NCBI RefSeq assembly: GCF_947179515.1
Contig: NC_067483.1
Coordinates: forward strand, 90,800,835 to 90,864,834
From: Apodemus sylvaticus
Taxonomy: Eukaryota > Chordata > Mammalia > Rodentia > Muridae
Reading direction: 5' to 3'
Length of the DNA: 64,000 bases
The notes under the pieces are model-generated. The model was given only the letters and a program-made list of their open reading frames with translations. It searched no databases and had not been told where the DNA came from. The position numbers were made by a program, and so were the translations under genes. This document shows, one piece after another, positions 31,201 to 45,346 of the stretch (positions within the stretch are counted from its first letter, which is position 1; each line of letters begins with the position of its first letter).

Positions 31201-34200
31201 ATAGATCTCTTTCTGGATAGATAGCACATGCCTGCAATCCCAAAGAGGGATCTCAATATACAAGTCACAGTTTATGAAAAGACTTCAAGTATTAAAACAA
31301 AAATTGTCTCTATTTATTTTAAAATTCTTTTATATGTAGAATACTCATGGAGGACAGAGTGGGTGTCAGGTCTCCTAGGACTGGAGTTACAGGTGGCTGT
31401 GAGCTGCCATGTGGGTGCTGAGAATTGAACTCAGGTCCTCTGGAAGAGAGGAGCAAGTGCTGCTAACCACCGAGCCACCTCTCCAGCTCTAGGAATTACC
31501 CTAGTTTTAAAGATAAGCACTGAATTTTATATTAAGAATACTGGTACTTCAAGCTAGAGGTTTGACAGCACTGTACTAGCGGCATTTTTCCAGTCTGACT
31601 TGTAATCTTTCCAAGCATCAGACAGAATTAGAGTAAGATGACATTTCATATTCACAGTTAAACTTTAAAGAAAATATTACTCTTAAAAAGCAATGCAGAG
31701 GCCTCTAGGAGAATATAAATCTTTCTGTCCTACGGAAGAGCTTACAGTAACCCACTTCTCTGTGAGGACTGACTGACTTCCTACTGACCTAAATTCTCAC
31801 ATGGCAAGTATATACTCGAGGTTCTGTAGTGCAAAGGAGTCATCAGTGCTCACCAAAGTCACTTCTAGGAGTGTCTCTTCGACTGAGTGTGGCAGAGAGA
31901 GGTCTCCCAGGTGGCTCTGCTGGTAGGGGAGGGGAACATTCTCCACCACTCACAGGGGATGGGCCAAAAGAGCCATTCTGGCTCAGTAGACCTGAAGACA
32001 GCAATGCCTCATTACCACTCTGACAGCCCCTTCCCTCCAGTAAGCTCAGGAGTCTTTCTAGGGCATCAGACCTAAACCACATTCCACACCAGAATCCTGC
32101 TGCCATGTAGAGTGCTCCCTACCTCGCCGGGGAGGGTTTTGTGTGTTCGGTCTTCCAGGCATTGGTTTTACAATCACAGGTTCATCTTGCCTCATTGCCA
32201 TCTTTTGAGTCATTTCCAGTAATCTTGAATATTGAGAAACAGTGGACTTGAAATAGCAATCAATTCCTTATTAGATACCACCTAGCATGCAAGCACTGTA
32301 AAACACTGAAAACTAGGTATCAAGATTCCATACTTGTGCCTTAAGTTAGCAGCTTCTCTCTTCTCCTCTGCCATGGCTCTCTCTGCAGCACGAGCTTTGA
32401 GCTATTGGAGATATTGAAGAAAAAGGTAGTGTGATTCACATGGGATAGGCTGTGCACAAAATTACAAAAAAGGAAAAAAATCCTTACCCAGTTATCATGA
32501 GCTTTCTTCTCATGAGCAGCAATCTGAAAAGAACACATCAAATACATGTTTACTATTCTTCATAATGCCCATTTTAACATATATTAGCTATCCAAAAAAG
32601 AAAGGCAGAGAGAGAGAGAGAGAGAAGGGAAAGAAAAAAAGGAAGGAAGGAAAGGAAGGAAGGAAGGAAAGAAAACTGCAGCTAATGTAGTCTAATATAG
32701 TTTTTACCTGGTTTTTAAATGAGCGTTCTGTTTTCTGTAATTCTTCTTCCATTTCTTCAATTCTCCGCCTAAGAATTACATTTGGCATTATCAAAACACT
32801 AGATAAAACTTGTAACAACCCAACAATGTTCCCTCAGCTCTGAATAGCTGCAGTATTAAAGATATCTCTAGACATACAAAAACATGTTTTAGATTTACTC
32901 AAAGTACAGTATGATCGAAACAGAAATTAATTTTCCTGTCATTTCATTGCTAGAGATTCTTAGGTTATCATTTCCTTCCTGCACAAACATCATGACCAAG
33001 AAGCAAGTTGGGGAGGAAAGGGTTTATTCAGCTTGCACTTCCCACAGTGCTGTCCATCACCAAAGGAAGTTAGGGCTGGAACTCAAGCAGGCCATGGAAG
33101 TCTGTTTCTTACTGACTTGTTTCCCCTGGCTTTCTCAGCTTGCTTTTTTATAGAACCCAGGACTACCAGCCCAGGGATGGCACCACTCACAATGGGCCCG
33201 CCTCCCTTGATCACTAATTGAGAAAATGCTTTACAGCTTAAAATGCTTTAAAGCTCTCATGGAGGCATTTCTTCAACTGAAGCTCTTTTCTCTATGATAA
33301 CTCCAGCCTGTGTCAAGTTGACACGCAAAACCAGCCAGTATAGTCTTCAAAATATTTTCTAATGACCTACTATGAATATTTGCTTCTATGCAAAGATACA
33401 AGTGTTTCTTCTTTCTTCTAATCAACAGGAAATTAAACATACTACTGACTATTGAGCTACCAACTAGAAAATCATGGCAGTGATTTTCACATAGTGAACT
33501 GCTTTCATTAAAGAAAGACTCTAATACAGTGATTTTCAACCTGTGGGCTGCAACCCCCTTGGCAAACCTCTATCTCCAAAAATATTTACATATGATTCAT
33601 TAACAATAGCAAAATTACAGTTACGAAGTAGCAATGAAAATAGTTTTATGGTTGGGGTCACCACAACATGAGGAACTGTATTAAATGGTTGGAGCATTGG
33701 GAAGGTTGGGAACCACTGCTCTAGTATACATAATTCCTCCCCAGAGGAATCTGCAGGACACGAGGGCCTTTATAGTCCTATCAGTGTGTGGGCTAAGTAA
33801 ATTTGTTAATATTTTCATATGTTAAATGTTTCTCCTCTGACTGAATGGACTCGCATCCCCACCTCACTCATGATTCCCTGCTGTTCTCTTGTGCACATTC
33901 TCTCCAGTTTGGAAAGCAAGCAGAGCCCTGTGCAGAGCCTGGACTTACTTGTACGTTTTTACTTCTTCTGCAGCCAGAACCACCTTCTCATCGGCCGCTG
34001 TTAGTCTCTGCTCTCTGTCTTGCCTCTCATACTCTTCTTGACTCAGTTTCCTAGGATGAAACCAGTTACAGGTGAATGTCCTTCCTTACAGCAGGCAGCT
34101 CTTGTTGAACTGTCCTTTCCTATTCTTCTCTGTTGGTTGTTGGTTTTTGTTTTGGTTATTGTTTGTTTCTCTGCCTAGCCCTGGCTATTCTGGAACTCAT

Positions 34201-37200
34201 TCTGTAGACCAGGCTGGCCTGGAACTCAAGATCCACCTGCCTCTGCTTCTGCCTCTCTAGTGCAGGCATTAAGGTGTGCACCACCAGGGCCCTGCTTCCT
34301 ATCCTTCCTTCCCTTAATGTCCAGACAGATGAAGTCATGCAAAGTTTTCAAAATTTCCCTTATATCTAGGAAGTCAAACTCTGATCTCTTGGCAAGCCAG
34401 AAGTTGTTTTCAATGTGTCCCACAATTTCCTCTAACAATAAAACAACTATAGCAAACACTGCTCAGTGGGTAGCATGTGCTACTGGTAATGAAAGCTTCC
34501 TGTCTTGTGGAAAACAGCCATCCCACTCAACTAAAGCAGGGGCAAAGACTTCTTTTTGCCCTGGACAAGGTACTAATTACTTTTTATGTTGTCCTGGAAG
34601 AACTGTTGTATAAAGAACCAGGTACCCCTGCAGGTGCACATCTGTAACTCCAGCAGGGAAAGGCAGAGACAGGCAGATTCCTGAAGCTCACTGGCCAGCC
34701 AGACTAATAGAATGGATGCTCTTCTTATCAATAAAAGATATGAAGGAGGGAAAGACACCCAATTTTGACCTCTGACCTCTACACCCATCTGCACACATGT
34801 GCATACCCACATTATTAAGTACATATACTGCACACAAGTACAACAGCAACACCTAATCACAAGCATACAGACATACAAAGAAAAGGCAAGTTCTAGAAAA
34901 AAGGCCCAAAGGGAAACCCAAGGCTCTGCTAATTATAAATGGGACAACTGTAAATAGCTTTAGAAAAGAGGGTGCGTGCAGGGCTAGCAGAGAGCATGGG
35001 GCCTACTTCTGCAGAGCCATCTCCTTCTGCTGGTACAGCTCATTCAGGATCTCCACCTTCTGTCTCAGAGTTTTGCACTCGTCTTCCAACCCAGCTTTAG
35101 CAGTCTGCAGCGAGCTGCGGTCATCTTCCAGTTTCTTGATTTGGTCTATAATGGATAAAAAGGTACAGACGCTTGAGACACAGGGCTGAGGGGTCAGTTC
35201 TGAGGAGTAAGAAGGAAACACTGGGACTACCTGCCAATCAAATTTTAAGTTTATATGTGGCAATTTTGTCTCTGGAAGAACCTACCTTCCAGGTTACATT
35301 TAGTGGACATCGATGCTCTTAGCTTAAGCTGTAAAAGTTTTAGATCCTCTTCAACTATTGAGACTGCAGTTTGTGTCTAAAAATTACAGAAGAAAGATGT
35401 AGTCTTAAAAGTGAGCCTTAGAAAGGTCTCCCCGGTACTTCTGGGACTACAAACAGGTCGATACCCGAGAGACGTCCATCATCTGCTTAATTCTATTTTT
35501 TATCTTCTCGCTCCGGTCACCTACAAGAGAAAGGCTTCAGTTGCTTTTTCTTCATTGCTCTTTTTTGACATCTTCATGACTTTCCTCAAAGATCACATTC
35601 AAATAGCAAATAATAATAATAATAAAAAAGCCAACTACACAAACTGATTTTGGAAATTTATATGTACAAAGTTAACTACCAGTTGGGCCATAAAAAATGT
35701 CATCCATACTCCAAGGCAGAGTGCTTTCTTCTCTCAGATCACCTCAACTGGGACAAATGTCTACTACTTAACACCTAGGCCTTTCTTCTCCCTTGAGTCT
35801 GCTAGCACCTATGATGTAAAGCACCCCAGTGGTAAGGAGCAGTCAGTATTGGACCTCAGAGACAATTCTTTATCAGGTAACGTCTAGCCTCTAGCAGCCT
35901 GCTATGCAACGCTAGCTTCTTACCTCACAGCCTTAGCTGTGATTCCAACCACCTTAAGGCCTCTGAAAACAAGCTGCAAGCACTAGGAGCAGAGTCACAG
36001 AGATCACACTGTACAGATGAGCTCCCCTGTGCAGTTTTGATACTTAGACAAGAGATAACTGAAGGAACTCCACTGTACACACCTTGTTCTCAGGGGGATA
36101 GATAAAAAAATGTCAGTGTTCTTTGCATGCCTATACCACACACAAGTAATAGCCTTGGACCAACACAGACAGACATACATATCTACAAGTTCATCAGTGT
36201 GAGCCCACAGCACTAAAGCTTAGCACAGCTGAAAAGCAGCCTCAGTGAATGGGAATTCAAGTCAAGAGGGCAAAATAGGCCAAACCTCCCTGAGACAGGT
36301 CTTACCTCCTGTCTCTCCATTGGCCAGCTCATCTGACTCATTTCCTCCTTTATTTGGATCCTCAGATTCAAGTTCACATTCTAACCGATTCAACTGTGTG
36401 ATGCAATTAGTCAAAGCCTAGGAAAGAAGCCAATGGGTGTAAAAGCCTCTTGAGTCTAAATCAGAACACATGGATTAAGTGTATATATCATGAGAATAAA
36501 CTTACACTAATATTGTCATCTTTGTGAGTAAGCGCTACTTCCAAATCTTTCTGGGACTTCTCAAATGACTTGATCTGTTCAGTGAGCTCAGCATGGGATT
36601 TGCTCCACTCTTCAATCTGCTGCTGTAACTGAGAAACGACAGCTCATGAGTTCCCATGTGCAGCTGTGCGACGGGAGATAAATTATCTGCGTGAGTCAGT
36701 GGTAAGAAGCCAGGCCTCCTTGGCTTGTCATTAGGAGCTCAAAACTCAGTTAAAGAAAGGGGAAGAGTGGTTCCAACCCTCAGAGCTGAGGTAAGAACAT
36801 CAGTGTGTAAAGGAGGTTGAGCCAATTGTTCCAGCATTCAGAAAACTATTGCTAATTCAACTTAATTTGCTTTCAACTTGTATGAATGGGTGGGCATATC
36901 TCAGACTCCTAAATCCAGACTCTGGCCATATAACCTTCACTTGGTCAGTAAAGTTATTAAAAAATAGTTAAAAAATATTTAAGTTTTGGACACAAAAAAC
37001 CAACTATTTGCTATTTTAAGGCTACTCAAGTTTACAATAGGCATTTGACAAGATAAAAAATAAACACCCTGTGAGCTGCAGTAACTTGTATAGCAAACTC
37101 CTGAAGCAGATATCTGCTCCATCTGGGAAGAAGAGTTGACTCTTTTTACTCTTCGAAGTATCCAGCCAGAGGACTGCTGAGGGACTGTTGAGGGGAAGAC

Positions 37201-38405
37201 CATCGCTATTAGGTGAATGGGCCTTACCTGCTCTTTCTTCTTCTTAAGCCTGGCATTTTCTTCTTGAACCCGATGGCATTCAGATTTTACATTCTCTTCA
37301 CTGAGCTTGGCTTCATTAAGGGCAATTTGAACCTAATTAAAAACACTCCAAATTAGTAAATTAATGCAAAGGAAAAAGTTAACATTTTTTTAGCCAAACA
37401 TCATGTAGGTTCATGTTTTAGCACACCTCAAACTTTTGCTCAACCAGACTAAGACAATGCTTACTTAGGACACAGACAATATTCTTGTTACGGCATACAG
37501 GAAGACTCACCTCTGAAAGTTCTGATGCATTCATCGAAATGACATCCTTCAGTTTCTCAATAGACTTCTTGTTTTCCAGTATCTGACCCATGAAAGCAGA
37601 GCACAAAGCCTCAGGTCTCAGCAGAGTCACTGGTGTACACACATGCTGATTTTATTAGCTCACTACTGCTATGATAAACTGCCCACAAGCAAGCAACTTG
37701 GAGAGCAAAGAGTTTATTTCTGCTCGCAGCTCCCAGCCCATCATCTCAGGAGTCAGGCCAGGGACCTGGAGACAACTGATGCAGAGGCCATGGAGGACTG
37801 CTGCTCGCTGCCCTGCTCCCCACGGATTACTCAGCTGTCTTACTTTCCTTTAGTTCCTATGGCCACCAGCCCAGAGGCAGCACTGGCCACAGAAAGATGG
37901 GCCCTCACACATCAACCATCAATCAAAAAACACACAACAGACTTTCATACAGGCCAATCTGGGGAGGACATTTTCTCAGCTGAACTTCTTGTGTTGACAT
38001 AAAATAAGCTAACACACACACTAAAGAATGAAACAGTAATAAACATATCCCAGCCGGGCATAGTGGCCACACCTGTAATCCCAGCACTTGGGAGGCAGAG
38101 GCAGGCAGATTTCTGAGTTCAAGGCCAGCCTGGTCTACGGAGTGAGTTCCAGGACAGCCAGGGCTATACAGAGAAACCCTGTCTCAAAAAACCACAAAAA
38201 CAAAACAAAAAACCATATCCTATGGTTTTGGTAAAATTAAGGGATCCAGTTTTGCCCTGAGGAGGGAAAATAAATGTACTAATAATCCAACCTTAGTTAT
38301 AAGATAATACAGTATGACCACATAAAAAGATTAAAAAAAAAAATCTTTCAAGTAAGCCAATTCAAATTACTGTCATGGTTATGTTCCATCTCCAGTAGAG
38401 AAAAG

Positions 38406-38446
<41 letters not shown>

Positions 38447-41400
38447 CTGCCTAGCTAAGCCTAATAATTTAGGAGACAGACACAAGGGTCATAAGCTCAA
38501 CACCTGTCTTGGCTACAGAGTTCAAAGCCAGCACAGGCAAATTAGTGGAGACTGTCTCAAGATTAAAGCCTAGAACAGGGATAATGCTATAGCTCAGTGC
38601 TAGAATACCCACTTACCCTGTGTGAGACACACACTAGGGTCAAAATCCAAGAGCAGAGGGGTTCGGGGAGAAGTTCATTACCTAAATTGGCAATAAAAGA
38701 ATTTGGAGGAAAATAGACCAATCTCATATACAAGAATTCCAAGATTTTATGAAGACTCCAGCTCCTCAAGGGGTAGAAAATGTAACTCTTCCCTCTGTGA
38801 GCCATGCATAGTGGTTTAATATATAATAGAAAGCCTCTCTGTTTTCTCTGCAACTGTTACACGAAACTGAAGTAAGTTTACTGAAAAGAGAATTTTTAAA
38901 AAACAGAACAAGATCTAAGAACCATTCAATGAGGACAGAATTCATAGTTGGTCTACCTGTGCTAGAGGGCAGAGCCCAGCCCTTTGACAATAATCCAGTA
39001 TTGAGAACAAAAATACTCTTCCTATGCCTAGAAGAGTAACCCAGGGTTACAAGCTAAAATTCCATAAGACAAGCCACAGTAGAGTCCACTTCCCTGACTC
39101 CTACTTCCACTTGAGCTAACAGCATGGGCAAGTTGCCCTCACTTAGCATCCTTCAAAAGCCCAACTGCATTTCCAGTGAGCAGCTAATCTTACCAAATCT
39201 TGGTTCTTGATGTTCTGCTCTCTCTCAGACTCGAGCTGAAGACGAAGGCTTTTGGCTTTGTCACCCAAACTTACATTAGTTTCTTCAAGTACCTTGATTT
39301 TATCCTCAACAAAAACAAAGACACGAAGATTAGTAAGACTTAATCTTTCTGTTTACTTTCACGTGTAGAATGCAGTTCTCCCCTAAGAGATGTTTACCTT
39401 ATATTTAACAGCTTCGTCAGAGAGAATCATGTTTTGCTTCTTAGTTTCTTGAATATATTTCTTTGACTCCTTGATCTGTGTAAAACAAGGTGTTTAGGGT
39501 TAAGTTACAACTTTGAATTAACTACAAATTATAGTGCTACCCAAGTCATTTCCAAGTGGACAGCCTGTTCCAGATAACAACTGCTTACATCTCTGATGGC
39601 TCATAGGAAATGATGACATAAAATATCAATCTTTAAAATCATAAATGGAATGTTAAGACAAACATTTAAGCTGGAATGGGGGAGGAAGTTAGAATAAGTA
39701 TACCTTTTGTTCATAACTTGACAATTTTTGCGTAAGTTCTGCATTTTCTTTCTTGATATTCTCCAACTTTTCAGAAATTTGTTTCTCAGTAACTAAAAAG
39801 AAGGGAAATCTGTAAGTCTGTGAGTCTGAGATAAAGCCAAATGCCCCAGTGTATTAGCAGCAAAGGCCTGGTGCCTGGCACTAAGAGAGGGAAACCTTGC
39901 TTTGCACGACTGTTATACCCTGAAAGGCAGTCTGTAGTAAGTACAGTAAGGGAGTAAGAATATTAAACCTTAAGAAGTGCAGTGTGCAGACTTCATATTT
40001 AATTTAGAGATAAAGAATTTAAGGAAATGCTATTACTTGGTCCCATCTCAGAAAATGAGATTGCTTTAAATGTGAAACTGAGAACAAAATACCAGCTCCC
40101 TCCACCATCCTGGACAGCATCCACTCAGATGGATTCAGTGTGTGTTTAATCCTCCATCACCCTGAATGCTGTCTGCTTAAATATGGATTTAGTGTGCACT
40201 TAATGTGTGTTTGTCACAAGAAAGAAATCTGCACTGCATCAACATGCACACTTGATCTGACCTTGGTAATAACCCTGCTCTCCCCAATCCCTCAGTCTGC
40301 TCTCTGTTGCCTATCTCAGTTGGCATCACCATGGTTCTACCAGCCAAGATGGTGAGCTAGGGACAGTAAACTTTCCAGAAATTAATAAAGCAATTAGATA
40401 GTAGACATCATGGTATCTATGTCTAGATTACAGAAAACTCGCATCAAACACCAATGCAGAGGTTTAATACAAGGGAAAAATGAACCTAAATATTTACCTT
40501 GATATACTCTACTCTTTACCTAGAAAAAAAGAAATAAAATTAAGTTTGTTGTCAAATAATTAGCATATTGTGGTTAATATGGGAGAATCATAAACAAATG
40601 AGAATTTAGTAACAAACTTGGTTCAGTATAATGAATCCATAGTATTTAAAAATAAGGAAAAGTTGGGCTGGCATGATGGCTTAGCAGGCAAAGGTGCTTC
40701 TCACTAACCCTGACATTCTGAGTTCCATCCCAGGATACACATGGTGCAAACAGAGAACCTGCAAGTTACGCTCTGATTTGTACATGTGCACCATGGCTCA
40801 AATGTATACACATAAACATAATCTTAAAAAATTTTAAAAAGATAAGGCTAAAAGGCTTTTCAAATGTAATTGGTACTAATACTTCATAAATAGCCTCAAT
40901 AGATTAAAAAATTATAGCTAAAAGTATATTTATAGCTCTAATTCAAGAGCACCAATCTTAAGATATTAGCACTGATATTTCATAACACACGTGGCTGCTA
41001 GCTTAGTAATAATAAACACATCAATATTCTGTTTACTTGGTATCATCTGATAACTGAATAGCTAGAAGAAACTCTAGAAATTAGTGTTCAGAAAGATGTC
41101 AAACAAAATTCAAGGGAAAATCTTTGTCTTTAGATATACATCTTTCACTCACCAGAAAATGCCCTAAAAATACTATTCAAAGCTGTCTACCTGTTGAATT
41201 AAGGAATAATGTGGTAGGATTGGGGCAGTAGATAAAGCACTTGCCATGTCAGTGTGAGGACCTGAGCTTGGATGCCCAGAACCCATGGGAATGGTAATAT
41301 GTAATCCCAGTGCTCCTATGGTGAGATGGGAGGTGGCCAGTATGAGTCTCCCAGAATCCTTCAGGCCAGCAGCTTGCCATATATGGTGAAGAACAATTAA

Positions 41401-43765
41401 AAAGAAACCTGGTCCCAAAAAAGAGGAAGGCTAGAACAGACACCAGGGGTTGACCTTTGACCTCCGCACATGCACACTTACACAGACACACAGAGATATA
41501 GACATGCATACACCTGCACACAAACACCACAGACACACAGAAAAACTAAAAACAAGTTAGGAATCTAATAGAGCACATCATCTGACTTCCATGACTAACA
41601 GGTACAGGTAAAAGGGCATGTTTCCAGAGGAGACGTACAAGAAAGCTAACAGCTAAAACTGTTATTCCCATCAGGAGAGCAATGAGCTCTAGATCTATAA
41701 AGCTGAGATAGTAACTGGTACAGAAAGATTTGCTAAATTTACATTTCCTAGTAAGCCATGGTCTCACTCTGTAGCCCTCGCTAGTCTGGAACATTCTATG
41801 TAGACGAAGTTAGCCTGTAGTCACTTGCCTCTGTCTCCTGAGTACTGGAATTATAGGTGTATGCTGCAACACCTAGCCCAAATTTCTTTTCTTTAAAAAA
41901 AATTTGCATTATTTATGTGTTCATGTGTATGGGTGTGCGTATCCAAGGGCATACATATGTACACGTGGAGGTCATAGGATAACTTGTGGGTGTTGGTTCT
42001 TATGTCCAACTAGGTTGTGTCCTGGAATCACATTGAGGTTTTTAGCCTTGGCTGCAGGCATGTTACCTACTAAGCCAACTTGCTGGCCCACTAAATTAAT
42101 TTGGAACTCAAAATATATTTCTCCTTTCAAATGCTATTTATTGTATATGTTTGGATGTTTTGCATGCATATACATATATGTACCCCATGCATGCCTAGTG
42201 GTTGTAGAAGTCAGAAGTGAGCACTGGAACCCGTGGAACTCAGGAATAGATGTTAATGAACCACTGTGTGACCACTGGAGATCAGATCTGCAAGAGCAAC
42301 AAGTCTTGAATCATTACTGAGCTATCATCTCTCCAACCCTTGCAATACTACCATTTCTAAGTGGTGAACTTTAAATCTTATTGATATAAAACATGTATAA
42401 TTATCTTGTTATAAGAAAATGCATTCTGGCCAGGTGGTGGTGGCGCACACCTTTAATCCCAGAACTTGGGAGGCAGAGGCTGGTGGATTTCTGAGTTGAG
42501 GCCAGCCTGGTTTACAGAGTGAGTTCCAGGACAGCCACCAGAGCTACACAGAGAAACCCTGTCTAGAAAAGCCAAAAACCAAAAACCAAAAAAAGAAAGA
42601 AAGAAAAAAAAAAGCATTCTGGAGCTGGAGAGATGGCTCATCAATTAAGAGCAGTGGCTGCTCTTTCAGAAGACCTAGGTTCACTTCCAGCACCCACATG
42701 GCAGATAAAAACTGAATGTAACTCTAGTTCTAGGAATTAAAACAAAATAAACAAAAAACTTCCAACACAGGGAATGGAATGACTTTCTCTAATTCCATAG
42801 CTTTGCCAATCAGTGAATAAGCTTTTCTTATCCCATTTCACCCAAACTAATAAGAACAGCTAAGTTGGCAGAAGCAAAACCAAGGTATCTTAGGGAAAAG
42901 ACCAAGGTTCCAAAGGTGAATGTGTATATCTGAAACACAAATTGTGCTCAGGAAAAAAAAAATGAAAATGTAATAATGTGTCTTTGGACACCATATAATC
43001 TGTAACTCCAAATAAAAGGGATAGTTTTTGAGTTCCACAACATATGATCAAACACCAGAAAAGTTGGGAAACATATAGAAAGAGAAAGACCAAGGCTTGG
43101 GAGATGGCTTCAGGATTAAGAGCACCTCCTTCCCTTGCAGGACAGGAGTTTGTCCCACACCGACTTGAACTCCAGCTCCAGTGGGTCTGAGAGGCTCTTG
43201 TGAGCTCCCCAGCCATCCACATCCACATCTGCATAGACATACAACATATGATGAAAGACACTGAAATGACCTCATTTGCTAGCTGTGTATGTCACTGCAC
43301 GCACTGTACTATTTGCAGTGTGTGTGTACATTTAGGACATGTGTGTCACTGGGATATACTTTTTGCAGTGTGCATGCATGTGTTTACGATGTGTGTCACT
43401 AGGATGTACTGTCTGCAGTGTGTGTGTATGTGTTCATGACATGCGCCATTAACATCACTTTCAAGACACAATCTGTGATTCATCCCACTTCCCACTAAGT
43501 CACAAGCATCTGCTGCTCCCAATGTCACTGCACTCGTCAGATATCCCATTATATGCATGTATATTAGGTTGCTGCAAGTTCCCACTCCAGTACATTATCT
43601 TCCAGGGATGGCAAGATAGCTCAGCAGGTAAGGTGCCTGTTGCCTGATGACGTCAGTCAGATGATGAGTCCAATCCGTGGGATCCGTGTAATGCAGAAGA
43701 TGAGAGCCAGTTCCACAAAACTGTACTCTGAGCTTTCATGGTGTATGTGCAGGGTGCACACACAG

Positions 43766-43802
<37 letters not shown>

Positions 43803-45346
43803 TAACTAACTAAAAATAAAGACTGTCTCATTAAACATTCTTGTATAAGATCTTTAATGTATGATTGATTAGTTATTTCTTTCAGGTAGATTATTAGACA
43901 AGGTATACTATTTAAGAGGATAACTATTATCTATCATACCCCATTTTTAAAATTTCTGATACATATTATTAAATTATTTTTTAGGATGGCTTTAAAGAAT
44001 CCCCAGTTGTACTTACAGTGAACATATGTCTCCCCGAATGGTATAGGAATTTTTTTAAATCAAACTTTGCCAATCAAAATTATAAATAAATTATCTTGTT
44101 CTCTTAAATCAAGATCAATACAAAGATTACATTAAATTATTTAACAAGGTTAGCTAGAATTATAACCATTAATTTGTATTCATGTAGTAATTAAAAATAA
44201 ATAAGTAAAAGGGCCAGTGATTACAAAATACTCCATGTACTTTTGAGTCATGTGATAATATAATTTAATTTACTTACAACAAGAATAGTTCTCCAGGAGA
44301 AAATTGCAAATGAAACAATTCCCAGGACTGCAGTAATGATCACAGGCTGCCACGGTAGTCCATAAAAGTCAGGGCCAGGCTGAACATTATCAGGCAATGT
44401 GGCAATTAGCTGAAGCAGACAGATTAGAAATAATGGAAAACTTTAAAACATTCACAAAGAATCCTCACAGAAATTCTAAACCAATGTCCATCAGGTAAGT
44501 ACTCCAGGCCATCTCCAACAACCCAACTTCGCGAAATCAGGATGTTGTCAGTCTCTTAATTTGTTTGATTTGTAGAGTTCTCAAGCAGAGATTCTAAATA
44601 CCTTTTAAGTTGGACATATATTTCCAGTTTCTAATAGGCTCTGCTATATTGTGTTGTCTATTATATAATTAGAAATTCCCCGGATTATTCTTTTAGGTAA
44701 CTTTTATTACTTTAAAAAGCACATAACACCAAAGTTTTAAATATATGAGGAACTTTTGTGGGGTGCAAATAAATCCAGTGTGATAATTCTCCTAATTTTA
44801 AGTTATTGGCTACATTCTTACATAAACAAAGGCAAGTGATGAATAAGTCCAGACAACTCTTGATAATCGGTTTAGAGGTTAGGCTCTCAAATGCGGCTCA
44901 ATGTCTTAGCTCTGTTTCCGTAAAGGCAGTATTATACACCTGCCCACTCCACACTTTCACTGCCTGATAATTATAATATTGGCCCCACCCCTCCGACACT
45001 GCCTCAAGGAAAGGACTCCACCACGTAATACATTGCCTGTCACTGTGGCAGTGCTCTCTGAAAACCCGGCAAGCGACCAAAGTGTCCCACAGGGCAGCGC
45101 GAACCACGTCCCGCCGGCCTTGGCCCCTCTCGCCTCTCCCTCTCCGGGACAGTCGCTCCGACCACTCGCTCTGCCCAGCACTGGTCCTCCCACCCCCCAC
45201 GGCTGGGGCCCCTCCCTGGGACTGGGGACTGTCACCTCTAAGAGCTTGGCTATGAGGGCTGCATAGAGCACCGAGAGGGGCCCCAGCAGCTCGGGGTCCC
45301 CCGGGGAGGCGGTGACAGCAGGCACGGTGGCAGGCAATGAGTCCAT
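27900..45346 (-). CDS. Mia3: Mia3 short form (TANGO1-short), alternative first exon
   Basis: This form uses the first coding exon 45236-45346, joined to 44278-44409 and all later Mia3 exons, for 805 codons plus stop. It lacks the whole lumenal region and therefore the SH3-like cargo domain, but keeps the transmembrane helix, coiled coils and proline-rich tail. A short TANGO1 of about 785 residues is known in human and works with the long form and cTAGE5 at ER exit sites. The start ATG at 45346-45344 has A at -3 and G at +4 and lies in a CpG island. That the exon is used as a first exon is inferred from this context and from the known human isoform. Confidence 0.88.

Larger units (their letters stand above)
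40520..44277 (-). other. Mia3: Mia3 intron between transmembrane exon and microexon
   Basis: 3.8 kb. SINEs at 40668-40830, 41218-41535, 41753-41880, 41893-42090, 42127-42342, 42428-42612, 42613-42740, 43087-43260 and 43605-43822 fill over half. 43823-44277 is AT-rich and shows nothing recognised. Confidence 0.65.

Noticed and set aside
32911..33221. 80- and 62-codon frames near 33 kb
   Set aside because: They lie inside a rodent DNA-transposon-type repeat that recurs at 21.9 kb and 37.7 kb with similar frames; not a gene.
41653..43822. TGACGTCA at about 43,648 as a cAMP response element
   Set aside because: It lies inside a SINE deep in an intron, with no promoter features nearby.
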